Positions 1 through 9,096 of a stretch of DNA of 64,000 nucleotides are shown piece after piece; the stretch's first letter is position 1; every line of letters begins with the position of its first letter. This DNA comes from Variovorax sp. OV329. GTDB lineage: Bacteria > Pseudomonadota > Gammaproteobacteria > Burkholderiales > Burkholderiaceae_C. Made by a program: the position numbers and the translations under genes. The stretch spans positions 124,001-188,000 of the forward strand of contig NZ_FOUG01000007.1 of the NCBI RefSeq assembly GCF_900114785.1, read 5' to 3'. The notes under the pieces are model-generated. The model searched no databases, had not been told where the DNA came from, and saw only the letters and a program-made list of their open reading frames with translations.

Positions 1-3000
1 TGGCCGCGCTACGCGATTCCCCCTTGGTCGACTATGCCGGCGTGTCGGCCGCAAAGCACGAGGTTCTGGCACTCCTGCACCTGCGCTTTCGCGAGCGCGT
101 ATCGGCGGACGACCCCGAGCTGCAGGCCTTCCAGCGCCACCAGGCCCAGGGCGGGGAGGCGCTGCGCGGGCATGCGCTCTTCGAGGCCCTGCAGGCCCAC
201 TTTCGCGGACAGGACGAAGGGATCTGGGGCTGGCCCGCCTGGCCCGAGGCGTGGCGCGATCCGGCCAACGAGCAGGTCGATGCCTTCGCGCGCGAGCATG
301 AGCAGCAGGTGCAGTATTTCGAATACCTGCAGTGGCAGGCCGCGCGCCAACTCGCGCAGGCGTCACGGGCCTGCCGGCTGGCGGGCATGCAGATCGGCCT
401 GTACCTGGACCTGGCGGTGTCGGTGGACCGGGGCGGCTCCGACACCTGGCGCCACCAGCACAGCTTCGCCCTGGGCGCCAGCGTGGGCGCGCCGCCCGAC
501 CTGCTGAACCGCCAGGGACAAGACTGGGGCCTGCCGCCCCTGCGGCCAGACCGCCTGCGCGAAAGCGGCCACACGGTCTTCATCGAGGCCCTGCGCGCCA
601 ACATGCGGCCGGCCGGCGCGCTGCGCATCGACCACGTGATGATGCTGATGCGCCTGTTCTGGATTCCCGCCGGCGGCAAGGCGCTGGACGGCACCTACGT
701 GCACTACCCCTGGCAGGAACTGTTCGCCGTGCTCGCGCTGGAAAGCCGGCGCCACCGCTGCATGGTGATCGGCGAGGACCTGGGCACCGTGCCCGGGACG
801 ATGCGCGAAGCCATGCGCCGGCACGGGGTGCTGTCGTATCGCCTCCTGTACTTCGAGCGCGACGCGCAGGGCGCCTTCCAGCCCCCCCAGGCCTATCCGC
901 GAGAGGCGGTGGTGGCGGTGAGCACGCATGACCTGCCCACCTTCGCCGGCTGGTGGAGCGCCACCGACATGCATGCGCAGGCCGCATTGGGCATGGGCCC
1001 CGAGGGCCTGCCGCTGGACGACTCGCTGGCCCAGCGCGCGCAGGAGCGCGAGCGCCTCGCCGAGGCCCTGGGCCAACCGGTGGAAGCGCCGCGGCCCGAT
1101 GGCGAGCCGCCCTCTCCCGCACTGGCGGCCGCCGTGCATGCCTACCTGGGCCGCGCCCCTTCCTGCCTGATGGCCGTGCAGCTGGAAGACCTGGTGGGCC
1201 AGGTCGAGCAGGCCAACCTGCCCGGCACCACGGTGCAGCATCCCAACTGGCGCCGCCGCTATGCGCCGCCGTTGCACGCGCTGTGGCAGGGCGAGGCGGC
1301 GAAGGCCATCGTCTCCGCCCTCGACAAGGAGCGGCCGCCGCGCAGCGCGGCCCGTATCCCGCGCGCCACCTACCGGCTGCAGTTGCACAAGGGCTTCGAC
1401 TTCGACGAGGCGGCGGCCATCGTTCCCTACCTGGCGCAGCTGGGCATCAGCCACGTCTACTGCTCGCCAATCCACCGCGCCCGCCCCGGCAGCCTGCATG
1501 GCTACGACGTGGTGGCGCACGACGAGATCAGCCCGGGATTGGGTGGCATGCCTGCCTATGTCCGCTTCAGCGAGGCGCTGCGCACCCAGGGCATGGGCCA
1601 GCTGATCGACCTGGTGCCCAACCACATGGGCGTCCTGGGCGCCGACAACGACTGGTGGAACGACGTGCTGGAAAAGGGCCAGGCCTCGCCGTACGCCGCG
1701 TACTTCGACATCGACTGGCAATCGGCCACGCCGGGGCTGGCGGGCAAGGTGCTGCTGCCCGTGCTGGGCGCGCCCTACGGCGAGGTGCTGGCGCGCGGCG
1801 AGCTGAGCGTCGGGCATGAGGCGCGCACCGGCCGCTGGTTCGCGCACTACTTCGAGCACCGCTTTCCGCTGGCGCCCAGCAGCCTGTTCGCGCCGCTGCA
1901 TGAAGCCGCCGCCAGTGGCGATGCGCATGCACTGGATGAGGCCCTGGCCCACCTCAACGGCCCGCTGGGCCGCGACGCCCTGCATGCCCTGCTGGAAGCG
2001 CAGTCCTGGCGCCTTGCGCACTGGCGCTGCGCCGCCGACGAGATCAACTACCGCCGCTTCTTCGACGTCAACGAACTGGCGGCGCTGCGCACCGAGCGCG
2101 AGGACGTCTTCCGCGCCACCCACGCCATGGCGCTGGAGCTGGCCGCGCGCGGCTGGGTCGACGGACTTCGCATCGACCATCCGGACGGCCTGCTGGACCC
2201 GGCTGCCTACTTCGATCGCTTGCAGGCCGGCTACGCGGCGCGCCTGGACGCATCGGGCCGCACCGAGGCGCCGCTGTACGTGGTCGCCGAGAAGATTGCC
2301 GCCACCGGCGAGGACGTGCCGGTGTCCTGGGCCATCCACGGCACCACCGGCTACCGCTTCGCCAACGTGGCCAACAGCGTGCTGGTGGACACCCGCGGCG
2401 GCGAGCCGCTGCAGGCCATCTGGCGCGAGTTCACCGGCCAAGGCCAGCCCTTTCCGGAGGTGGTCTACCAGGCCCGCCACACCGTGGCGACCACCACCCT
2501 GGCCTCGGACCTGGAGACGCTGGCCAACGCCCTGCATCGCATCGCCAAGGCCGACCGGCGCACGCGCGACCACACGCTCAACAGCCTGCGCGACACCATC
2601 TCTGCGGTGGCGGCGGCGATGCCGGTCTACCGCACCTACAACGGCGACACGGCGAGCGCGCAGGACGAGCATTTCGTCGAAAGCGCCATCGACGGCGCAC
2701 GAAGCCACCTGGACGCGGCGGAGCCGGGCATCTGGGACTTCATGCGCGAATCGCTGCTCGGCCGCCTGGTGAAAGGCGTGCCCGACGAACTGCAGCCGGC
2801 GGTGCGGCGCTTTGCGCGGCGCTTCCAGCAGTACAGCGCGCCGGTGGCCGCCAAGGGCGTGGAGGACACCGCCTTCTATCGCTACTTCCCCCTGAGCTCC
2901 CTCAACGAGGTGGGAGGGGACCCCGAACACATCGGCCTCTCGGTCGAGGCCTTCCACGAAGCCAGCCTGGACCGGCAGCGTCGCTGGCCGCACACCATGC

Positions 3001-4034
3001 TGGCCACCTCCACGCACGACAACAAGCGCTCGGAGGACGTGCGGCTGCGCATCAACGTGCTGTCCGAATGCCCGTGGACCTGGCGCGCGACGCTGCGGCG
3101 CTGGAGCCGCATGAACTCACCGCTGGCCGCGCCGGTCGCGCCGCTGCACGAGTACCTCTTCTACCAGGCCGCCCTGGGCGCCCTGCCGCTGCATGCTTGC
3201 GACGCCGGGGATTTTGCGCAGCGCCTGGCCGGCTACATGCGCAAGGCGGCGCGCGAGGGCAAGACGCACACCAGCTGGACGCACCCCGAGGCGCACTACG
3301 AAGAGGCGCTGGAGCACTTCGTGCAGACCACGCTGAAGGACGACGGCCACAACGCCTTCCTGTCCGAGTTGCGCGCCTTCGTGCGGCTGCTCGATCCCTT
3401 CTGCGCCCTGTCCGCCCTGAGCCTGATGCTGCTGAAATTCACCTCGCCGGGGGTGCCCGACGTCTACCAGGGCTGCGAGTTGCTGGAGCGCAGCCTGGTC
3501 GATCCGGACAACCGGCGGCCGGTCGACTTCGCTGCCCGCCAGCAGGCGCTGACGCAATTGCACGAACTGGCGGACGGCGAAAACGTCGCGCAAGGCGTAG
3601 CCGCACTGGTCGACCACGCGGGCGATGGCCGGGCCAAGCTCTGGGCTTCCTGGCGGCTGCTCGGCCTGCGGCAGGAAATGCCCGAGCTGTTCCGCTATGG
3701 CAGCTACGAGCCGCTACCCGTGCTGGGCGAGCGGGCCCCGCACGTGATCGCCTTCGCGCGGCGCTGCGAAGGCAGCTTCGTGGTGGTCGTCGTGGTCCGG
3801 CTGTTCCTGGCGCTGGCTGCCGGCGTGATCGGAGACCACGTGGTTCCACCGGTGGCATGGCGCGGCGACAACCTCTGGGGGCGCACCCGCGTCCAATTGC
3901 CGCCCGAATGGATCGGCCAGCCACTGCGGGACTGTCTGACGGGCGAGAACCGCATCGCGGAAGCCGAGATGCCGCTGGGCCGGCTGCTCACGAACTTCCC
4001 GGGCGCAGTGCTCGTGCCGGCTGCGCACACCTGA
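1..4034 (+). CDS. malQ-treY: 4-alpha-glucanotransferase / maltooligosyltrehalose synthase fusion (5' truncated)
   Basis: Two glycogen/trehalose enzymes in one reading frame that is already open at the window edge (codons from base 3), so the N-terminus is missing. The first ~440 visible residues are a GH77 amylomaltase: the usual nucleophile is in LRIDHV (Asp codon 630), the acid/base in GEDLGTVP (Glu codon 774) and a third Asp in STHDLP (codon 930). From about base 1354 (RATYRLQL) a GH13 maltooligosyltrehalose synthase follows, with catalytic Asp in LRIDHPDGL (2175), Glu in VVAEKI (2289) and Asp in STHDNK (3018). TreY isomerises the terminal alpha-1,4 link of maltodextrins to alpha-1,1; MalQ rearranges maltodextrins. 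This suggests glycogen-to-trehalose conversion in the cytoplasm. The last ~70 residues contain an unusual run of valines. Both sets of catalytic residues are intact. Confidence 0.93.
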   Translation, partial: AALRDSPLVDYAGVSAAKHEVLALLHLRFRERVSADDPELQAFQRHQAQGGEALRGHALFEALQAHFRGQDEGIWGWPAWPEAWRDPANEQVDAFAREHEQQVQYFEYLQWQAARQLAQASRACRLAGMQIGLYLDLAVSVDRGGSDTWRHQHSFALGASVGAPPDLLNRQGQDWGLPPLRPDRLRESGHTVFIEALRANMRPAGALRIDHVMMLMRLFWIPAGGKALDGTYVHYPWQELFAVLALESRRHRCMVIGEDLGTVPGTMREAMRRHGVLSYRLLYFERDAQGAFQPPQAYPREAVVAVSTHDLPTFAGWWSATDMHAQAALGMGPEGLPLDDSLAQRAQERERLAEALGQPVEAPRPDGEPPSPALAAAVHAYLGRAPSCLMAVQLEDLVGQVEQANLPGTTVQHPNWRRRYAPPLHALWQGEAAKAIVSALDKERPPRSAARIPRATYRLQLHKGFDFDEAAAIVPYLAQLGISHVYCSPIHRARPGSLHGYDVVAHDEISPGLGGMPAYVRFSEALRTQGMGQLIDLVPNHMGVLGADNDWWNDVLEKGQASPYAAYFDIDWQSATPGLAGKVLLPVLGAPYGEVLARGELSVGHEARTGRWFAHYFEHRFPLAPSSLFAPLHEAAASGDAHALDEALAHLNGPLGRDALHALLEAQSWRLAHWRCAADEINYRRFFDVNELAALRTEREDVFRATHAMALELAARGWVDGLRIDHPDGLLDPAAYFDRLQAGYAARLDASGRTEAPLYVVAEKIAATGEDVPVSWAIHGTTGYRFANVANSVLVDTRGGEPLQAIWREFTGQGQPFPEVVYQARHTVATTTLASDLETLANALHRIAKADRRTRDHTLNSLRDTISAVAAAMPVYRTYNGDTASAQDEHFVESAIDGARSHLDAAEPGIWDFMRESLLGRLVKGVPDELQPAVRRFARRFQQYSAPVAAKGVEDTAFYRYFPLSSLNEVGGDPEHIGLSVEAFHEASLDRQRRWPHTMLATSTHDNKRSEDVRLRINVLSECPWTWRATLRRWSRMNSPLAAPVAPLHEYLFYQAALGALPLHACDAGDFAQRLAGYMRKAAREGKTHTSWTHPEAHYEEALEHFVQTTLKDDGHNAFLSELRAFVRLLDPFCALSALSLMLLKFTSPGVPDVYQGCELLERSLVDPDNRRPVDFAARQQALTQLHELADGENVAQGVAALVDHAGDGRAKLWASWRLLGLRQEMPELFRYGSYEPLPVLGERAPHVIAFARRCEGSFVVVVVVRLFLALAAGVIGDHVVPPVAWRGDNLWGRTRVQLPPEWIGQPLRDCLTGENRIAEAEMPLGRLLTNFPGAVLVPAAHT

Positions 4035-4073
4035 TGCGCGGGCCGGCAGCGCGACGGCCGCGCGTGGCGCGGC

Positions 4074-5216
4074 CTACTGCGATCGCGCCTTCGGCCCCCT
4101 GCGCTCCTGGCGCCGGGTCCATTTCCTGACCACCGCCCGGGTGGCGGTCAACGCCAAGAGGACGAGCAACTGCTGCGCCAGGTCCTGCCTGACGCGCTCG
4201 ATGCGCCGGCTCACATCGCGCCGCGTTCCTTCCTGCAGCGCAAGTTCCTCGTCCGGACTGGTTTCCCCGCCCAGAGACGCCTGCGGCCGCGCGGCCTGGC
4301 GCTGCGCCGGCAGCACGCCGTTGCGTGCTTCCTCGGCCACCATCTCGGTGGCGGCAACCGCCTTTTCGCCGGCACGGCTGCCATGCGCATCCGCATGCAC
4401 CTTCGTGAACTCCGCGCCGAGCAGGAACACCTGCGCCGCGTAGTAGACCCAGGCCAGCAGCAGCACCAGCGAACCCGCCGCGGCGAAGGACTCGGTCACG
4501 CCGCTCTTGCCCAGATACAGGCCGATCAGCAGCTTGCCAACCTCGAAAAGCACGGCGGTGACCAGTGCGCCGATCCACACATCGCGCCAGCCGATGGGCG
4601 CCGACGGCATGAACTTGTAGATCATCGCGAAGAGCATCGTCAGGATGACCAGGGACACGGCGAAGTTCAGCACCAGCAGCAGCGTTTCCGCGCCGGGCAT
4701 GAGCGTTCCCGCCCAGCTTCCGAAGGCAGCGATGACGGAGCTCACCACCAGCGACACCATCAGCAGGAAGGCCAGCGTGAGGATCAGGCCGAAGGACAGC
4801 AGCCGCGCGCGCAGCACCGCCCAGACGCCCTGGGGCTTTTCGCGCTCGGGCACGTGCCAGATGCGGTCCAGCGCACTTTGCAGTTCGGCAAACACGGTGG
4901 TCGCGCCCACCAGCAGCACAACCAGCCCGATGGCGCCTGCGATCAGGCCACGGTCGGGCTCGCTGGCACTGCGCACCAGCCCCTGCACGGCCAGGGCACC
5001 CTCGCGGCCGATGATGCCGGTGAGCTGCGATGCGATCTCGCCCTGCACCGCCTCCTGCCCGAAGACTGCGCCGGCGACCGCGATGACGATCACCAGCAGG
5101 GGCGCCAGCGAAAAAACCGTGTAGTAGGCGATGGCGGCGCCCATGCTGGGCGCGAAATCATCGATCCAGGCATTGACCGACTTGCGGCAAAGAGCGAGAG
5201 CGTCGCGAGGTCCCAT
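4074..5216 (-). CDS. YihY/BrkB-family inner-membrane protein
   Basis: 380-residue integral membrane protein of the YihY/BrkB (virulence factor BrkB-like) family; the molecular function of the family is not settled. After a short cytoplasmic segment (ALCRKSVNAWIDDFAPSMGAA) several hydrophobic helices follow, including AIAYYTVFSLAPLLVIVIAV, GAIGLVVLLVGATTVFA and a helix pair near residues 215-270. About 90 polar, charged C-terminal residues form a cytoplasmic tail. The frame is open a further 101 codons upstream, but that stretch is Arg/Pro-rich and unlike the family, so the ATG at 5216 is chosen. It converges on the malQ-treY fusion and lies downstream of the DUF3606 gene on the same strand. 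Confidence 0.85.
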   Translation of the reverse strand: MGPRDALALCRKSVNAWIDDFAPSMGAAIAYYTVFSLAPLLVIVIAVAGAVFGQEAVQGEIASQLTGIIGREGALAVQGLVRSASEPDRGLIAGAIGLVVLLVGATTVFAELQSALDRIWHVPEREKPQGVWAVLRARLLSFGLILTLAFLLMVSLVVSSVIAAFGSWAGTLMPGAETLLLVLNFAVSLVILTMLFAMIYKFMPSAPIGWRDVWIGALVTAVLFEVGKLLIGLYLGKSGVTESFAAAGSLVLLLAWVYYAAQVFLLGAEFTKVHADAHGSRAGEKAVAATEMVAEEARNGVLPAQRQAARPQASLGGETSPDEELALQEGTRRDVSRRIERVRQDLAQQLLVLLALTATRAVVRKWTRRQERRGPKARSQ

Positions 5217-5284
5217 GGGTGGTGATGGCGTGCGGGCAGGCTTGGCGCACGACGCGGGCCGCGTGCGACGCCAGCCGTGAAGAT

Positions 5285-5464
5285 TCAATGCTTGCCCAGG
5301 TGCTGGGCGACCGCGTCGGCCGAAACCCCGACTTCGGCCACGGCACGCCGCAGCGCGTCTTCGCTGACGCCGAAGCGCTGGGTCCAGTAGCGCACCTCGT
5401 GCGGCTCGTTGACGTTCACGCGGCTGCGGTCCTGTGCGCCTGCATTTCCAAGGTCGTCGGGCAT
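5285..5464 (-). CDS. DUF3606 small protein
   Basis: 59-residue protein with the DUF3606 pattern: a short polar N-terminus, then VNVNEPHEVRYWTQRFGV, then a helix containing SEDALRRAVAEVG and ending SADAVAQHLG. DUF3606 proteins are small, widespread in Beta- and Alphaproteobacteria and have no assigned function; the acidic helix-turn-helix-like fold suggests nucleic-acid or protein binding, but this is inference. An AGGAG ribosome-binding site sits 6 bases before the ATG, which supports translation. It lies 68 bases upstream of the YihY-type gene on the same strand and may be cotranscribed with it. Confidence 0.75.
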   Translation of the reverse strand: MPDDLGNAGAQDRSRVNVNEPHEVRYWTQRFGVSEDALRRAVAEVGVSADAVAQHLGKH

Positions 5465-5681
5465 GGTGTTCTCCTGTGTTCGGTGAGGGTTCTGGAACGC
5501 AAGTTAACGCCGTCGCCAACGGGGCGTTGTCGGCCGTCGCTACGCAATGGTGAAGGACGCCGCCGGTGGTGGCGGCGTCCTGCCTTGTCCGTCATCAAGC
5601 CCCGCCGCTTTCCTACCGGCGCACGCTTGGCGGTCGTTCATGCTGGCGATCGACACGACTACCGTTCGCCACGACAACCCG

Positions 5682-6861
5682 ATGACCCCACACGCGCCCG
5701 AGGCGGTATCCCGATCGACAACCGATGCCGCCGATGCATCAACCCCTCAGGCCCGCTCGCTTGTGGACGGCCCGGTACGGCGCATCGGCATCCTTCGGGC
5801 GCAGGCACTGGATGGGATGATGTGCGCCCTGCCCGCACTGCGCGCCCTTTGCGCCCACTGGCCGCAAGCGGAACTGGTGCTGATCGGCCTGCCATCGACC
5901 CGCCACTGGGCATTGCGCCAGAACTGCATCCATCACTTCATCGAGTTTCCGGGCTGGCGGCATGCCGGAGCAGAGTCCGCGAACCGCCTTGCTGCCGCAT
6001 TTCCTGCGGCGCATGCAGCAGGAGCGCTTCGACCTCCTGATCCAGTTGCATGACAGCGGCGAGGCGCTGAACCCGATGGTCGCCGCCTGCGGCGCGCGCC
6101 AGACGGCTGGCTTTGCCGAGCCAGGTCGCTACTCGGGAGACCCGATGCTGCATGTGCCCCTGCCGCGCCGGGGCCATGAGATCCTGCGTCTGCTGGCGGT
6201 GGTCGATCACCTGGGCATTCCTCGCCGCGGGCTGCACCTGGACTGGCCGGTGCGTGCGCGCGACCGTGCGGCGGCGGCAGAGCTGGTTCCCATCGGCACA
6301 CCGCTGGCCTGCCTGCATCCGGGCGCCGACCTGCCGTCGCGCCGCTGGGGCGCCCGCCATTTCGCCGCCGTGGGCGACCGCCTGGCGCGAGAAGGCTTCC
6401 GGATCGCCATCCTGGGCACCGCGGACGAAAGGGCGTTGTGCGCCCAGGTGGCAGCGCACATGCGCGAGCCAGCCATCGACCTGGCGGGCCGCACCGACTG
6501 GTGGAGCCTGGGCGCGGTGGTCGAAGCGTCCGCGGTGGTGGTTACCAACGACGGCGTGCTCTCGCACCTGGCGTCCGCCGTCGGCACGCCGAGCGTGGTG
6601 GTGGGTTGCGGATCCGACGCGTCCCGCTGGGCACCGCTGGAACCGCAGCGCCATGTGTACCTCTCGCAGGATCTGCCGTGCCAGGCCGACCCGCACGAGG
6701 GCTGCCGCTTGCCGCGCTGTGATTGCGGCGGAGCGATCGAGCCCGAGCAGGTTGGGGGCGCCGCGCTGCGCCAGGCAAGGAGCCGCAGGCAGGTGCACAC
6801 GCGGCGCGCGGACCCGCCGCCCCACCTGCTGCGGCAGGTGCTGCTGCAGCATGCCCGATAG
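5682..6861 (+). pseudogene. Glycosyltransferase family 9 (heptosyltransferase-like), frameshifted
   Basis: Two consecutive frames together make one GT9 protein. The first frame (ATG at 5682; an alternative ATG lies at 5640) carries the N-terminal Rossmann half (VRRIGILRAQALDGMMCALPALRAL through FIEFPGW). Near base 5957 the similarity moves to the +1 frame (GMPEQSPRTALLPHFLRRMQ) and runs through the C-terminal donor-binding half, including LHPGADLPSRRWGARHFA and TNDGVLSHLASAVGTP. One extra or two missing bases after the FPGW codons explain the break. GT9 enzymes add heptose or other sugars to lipopolysaccharide core from ADP-heptose-type donors. Either this is a real pseudogene, a sequencing error, or (less likely) a recoding site; no obvious slippery run is present. 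It ends 3 bases before the convergent kinase gene. Confidence 0.78.
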
Positions 6862-6864
6862 CGC

Positions 6865-8796
6865 TCAGTTCAGCTCGAGCGGCCTTGACAGCGTGGCAAG
6901 AGCCGAATCGCCCCGTTCGATCGGGAGGTCGAGCGTGATGCAGACGCCCCCGCCGTAGGGGTGGTCGACATGAATGCGCGCGCCGATGGCCGCGGCTCGC
7001 GAACGCATGATGTCCAGGCCCCGCCCGCCGCGGCGCCGGCCTGGTCCGGCAGGCGCCCCGGCCCCGCGGAAGCCAATGCCGTTGTCAGCGATCTGGAGCG
7101 TGACGGCGCAGCTGCCCTCCTGCAGGCGGGCACGCACCACGATGTGTGTCGCGCGGGAATGCTTGAGCACGTTGGTGAAAGCCTCCAGCACGATGCGCTG
7201 CACGTGCATGACCGCATGGGGTGGCATCTCGTCCAAGCCCGGCAGCTCTGCCACGTCCCAGGCGACGCCGATGCCCGCGGCCTCCAGCCGCGGCTGCAGC
7301 CGGTTGCGCAAGGTGGCCAGCACCGTGGCGAGATCGTCGTTGGCAGGCTGCAGCGAATCGATGGCCATGCGCGTCTCGTCCAGGGCCAGCTGGACGTGTT
7401 CCTTCAGCGCCTGGGCGTCCGCGCCGGGCCGCGTCACCATGTTGAGCAACGCGACAAGTTGCGAACCCACGCCGTCGTGGATCTCCCGCATGATCCGCTG
7501 CCGTTCGTTCGAGATGGTTTGGTGCTGCTGCTGCTCGCGCAGCACGTCGAAGGCTGCCTTGAGCTGCTGTTCACGCTCGTCGACGCGCCGCGACAGGTCC
7601 GCGTTCAGCGCCTGGAAGCTGACCACGGTGCGGCTGTAGCGCTCGGCGATGAGCCAGCCCATGATGGGCACGAACAGGAACATGGCGTGCTGCACATAGG
7701 TGGAGCGCAGCCCGCTGGCGCGGGAGATCCGGATCAGCAGCAGGTCGTGCAGGCCGGCGGCGATCGAAGCGGCAAGCGCCGCGGCCAGCAGCCAGGCCTT
7801 GAGGTCGTCGTCCGTCCAGGCACGGCGCGCGACGGTCCACAGCGAGACCAGCGACATCGGCACGATGGTGGCCATGCCCAGCGTCAGCAGCAAGGGCTTT
7901 CGCAGTCCGAAAGACAGCAGCGCGAGTGCCGCGCTCGCGACGATGGCCATGTCGATCATGCGGTCGACGTTGCGAGAGGCCGGCCCGGTGGCGAGCACCG
8001 AGAAGCGGCACATCAGCGCCATGTGCGTCATGAAGCAGATCGCCGCCAGCGCCCCCAGCCAGGGCCACGGCACGGGCGCATCGGGCCAGGCGCGATCGAT
8101 GATGCGCAGCATGCCCAGCATCGCTCCCAGGCTGAACCAGCCGTAGATCGGCACGCGCTGGCGGACCCACAGCACACCGGTCAACGCGCCCATGCCCAGG
8201 AGGCTGACCGCGAACACGAGAAAGGCAATCTCACGCCAGCGCCGGTGCGTGTCGTAGATGGCCACGACCTCGTCGTGCGGCCCGTAGTGGAAAACCGAGA
8301 GCCCACCCAGACGCTGCGGCTGGATCGTCACGTCCACGCGAAGCTCGCTGGGCCGGTCGGCACGCAGCAAGGCCGCCGGCACCGTCGCCATCACCGGATG
8401 CTTGGCGGCGTCGAACAACGGATCGCCCAGCTCGCCCCAGCGCTGGACGATGCCGCCGTTCACGCTGACCTCGACCTGGTTGCCCACGCGGGAGAACAGC
8501 AGCGCCATGGGCTGGGTTCCACCGTGCGGCGGCAGCATGATCCGGTAGCTCGCGCGGCCTCCGCGTCCGGGAAAATCGCCATCCCAGCGCCGAGAAAGAT
8601 CGACCTGCCCCTCGAAGGGAACGCCGTCCTCGGGCTCGAAGCGGGCCTGCGCTGAATCGATGGCCACGATGGCCCCTCCCGGCTCGACCGGCGGCTTGGC
8701 AGCCAGCCAGAGGCCGGAGGCGATCACGAGGACCGCGATGCCGATGATGAGCCAGCGCCACGCGCCGGCCGACGATCGCAGTGATGCAAAGGACAT
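6865..8796 (-). CDS. Membrane sensor histidine kinase, HPK7 (HisKA_3) type
   Basis: 643 residues. Layout: an N-terminal membrane anchor (LIIGIAVLVIASGLWLA); a periplasmic beta-rich region (about residues 35-175) resembling the jelly-roll sensor of 7TMR-DISM proteins; a cluster of six or seven membrane helices (about 190-390); a coiled coil (LSRRVDEREQQLKAAFDVLRE); a HisKA_3 phosphoacceptor box (REIHDGVGSQL, near residue 440); and an HATPase_c domain (ADNGIGFRG, GRGLDIMRSRA). It should autophosphorylate and pass phosphate to a NarL/LuxR-type response regulator. No response-regulator gene is adjacent, so it is an orphan here. The frame is open to a TTG at 8871, but the ATG at 8796 has GAGGA 10 bases upstream and begins just before the anchor, so it is preferred. 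Confidence 0.88.
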   Translation of the reverse strand: MSFASLRSSAGAWRWLIIGIAVLVIASGLWLAAKPPVEPGGAIVAIDSAQARFEPEDGVPFEGQVDLSRRWDGDFPGRGGRASYRIMLPPHGGTQPMALLFSRVGNQVEVSVNGGIVQRWGELGDPLFDAAKHPVMATVPAALLRADRPSELRVDVTIQPQRLGGLSVFHYGPHDEVVAIYDTHRRWREIAFLVFAVSLLGMGALTGVLWVRQRVPIYGWFSLGAMLGMLRIIDRAWPDAPVPWPWLGALAAICFMTHMALMCRFSVLATGPASRNVDRMIDMAIVASAALALLSFGLRKPLLLTLGMATIVPMSLVSLWTVARRAWTDDDLKAWLLAAALAASIAAGLHDLLLIRISRASGLRSTYVQHAMFLFVPIMGWLIAERYSRTVVSFQALNADLSRRVDEREQQLKAAFDVLREQQQHQTISNERQRIMREIHDGVGSQLVALLNMVTRPGADAQALKEHVQLALDETRMAIDSLQPANDDLATVLATLRNRLQPRLEAAGIGVAWDVAELPGLDEMPPHAVMHVQRIVLEAFTNVLKHSRATHIVVRARLQEGSCAVTLQIADNGIGFRGAGAPAGPGRRRGGRGLDIMRSRAAAIGARIHVDHPYGGGVCITLDLPIERGDSALATLSRPLELN

Positions 8797-9096
8797 GCGG
8801 CGCGCGTCCTCAGTACAGGATGCCCATCTGCCACGCCTCGAGCGGGGCCGGGTCGTCTTCGACGAGGACAACGCTGATGGGGGCTGGAATCGGCATTTGC
8901 AAGCAAAGTATCAAATGAGATGAAGTGCGATGTTCTCACGCTCTGCCATCCCCGGCATGCGCCGCGATGAGCGACGCGCCCTGCTCGACAAGGCCGAAAA
9001 GCCATCTTTTTCCCAGCGCCGAGAACCTTTGTGCTACGCCCCACGCAGACGAGGCCGACGTAGTGCGAGGCGCCCCACCAGGTTCACGTCCGGCCG
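8797..9096. other. Intergenic region, no supported gene
   Basis: About 300 bases between the kinase start and the M16 peptidase stop. Both flanking genes run leftward, so the region should hold the kinase promoter. It includes a locally AT-richer patch around 8890-8930. Open frames crossing it on the plus strand are compositional shadows that run into the antisense of the peptidase. I see no convincing promoter, terminator or RNA. Confidence 0.5.

Noticed and set aside
363..3017. 884-codon leftward frame inside malQ-treY
   Set aside because: Same composition shadow; the opposite strand encodes two enzymes with intact catalytic motifs.
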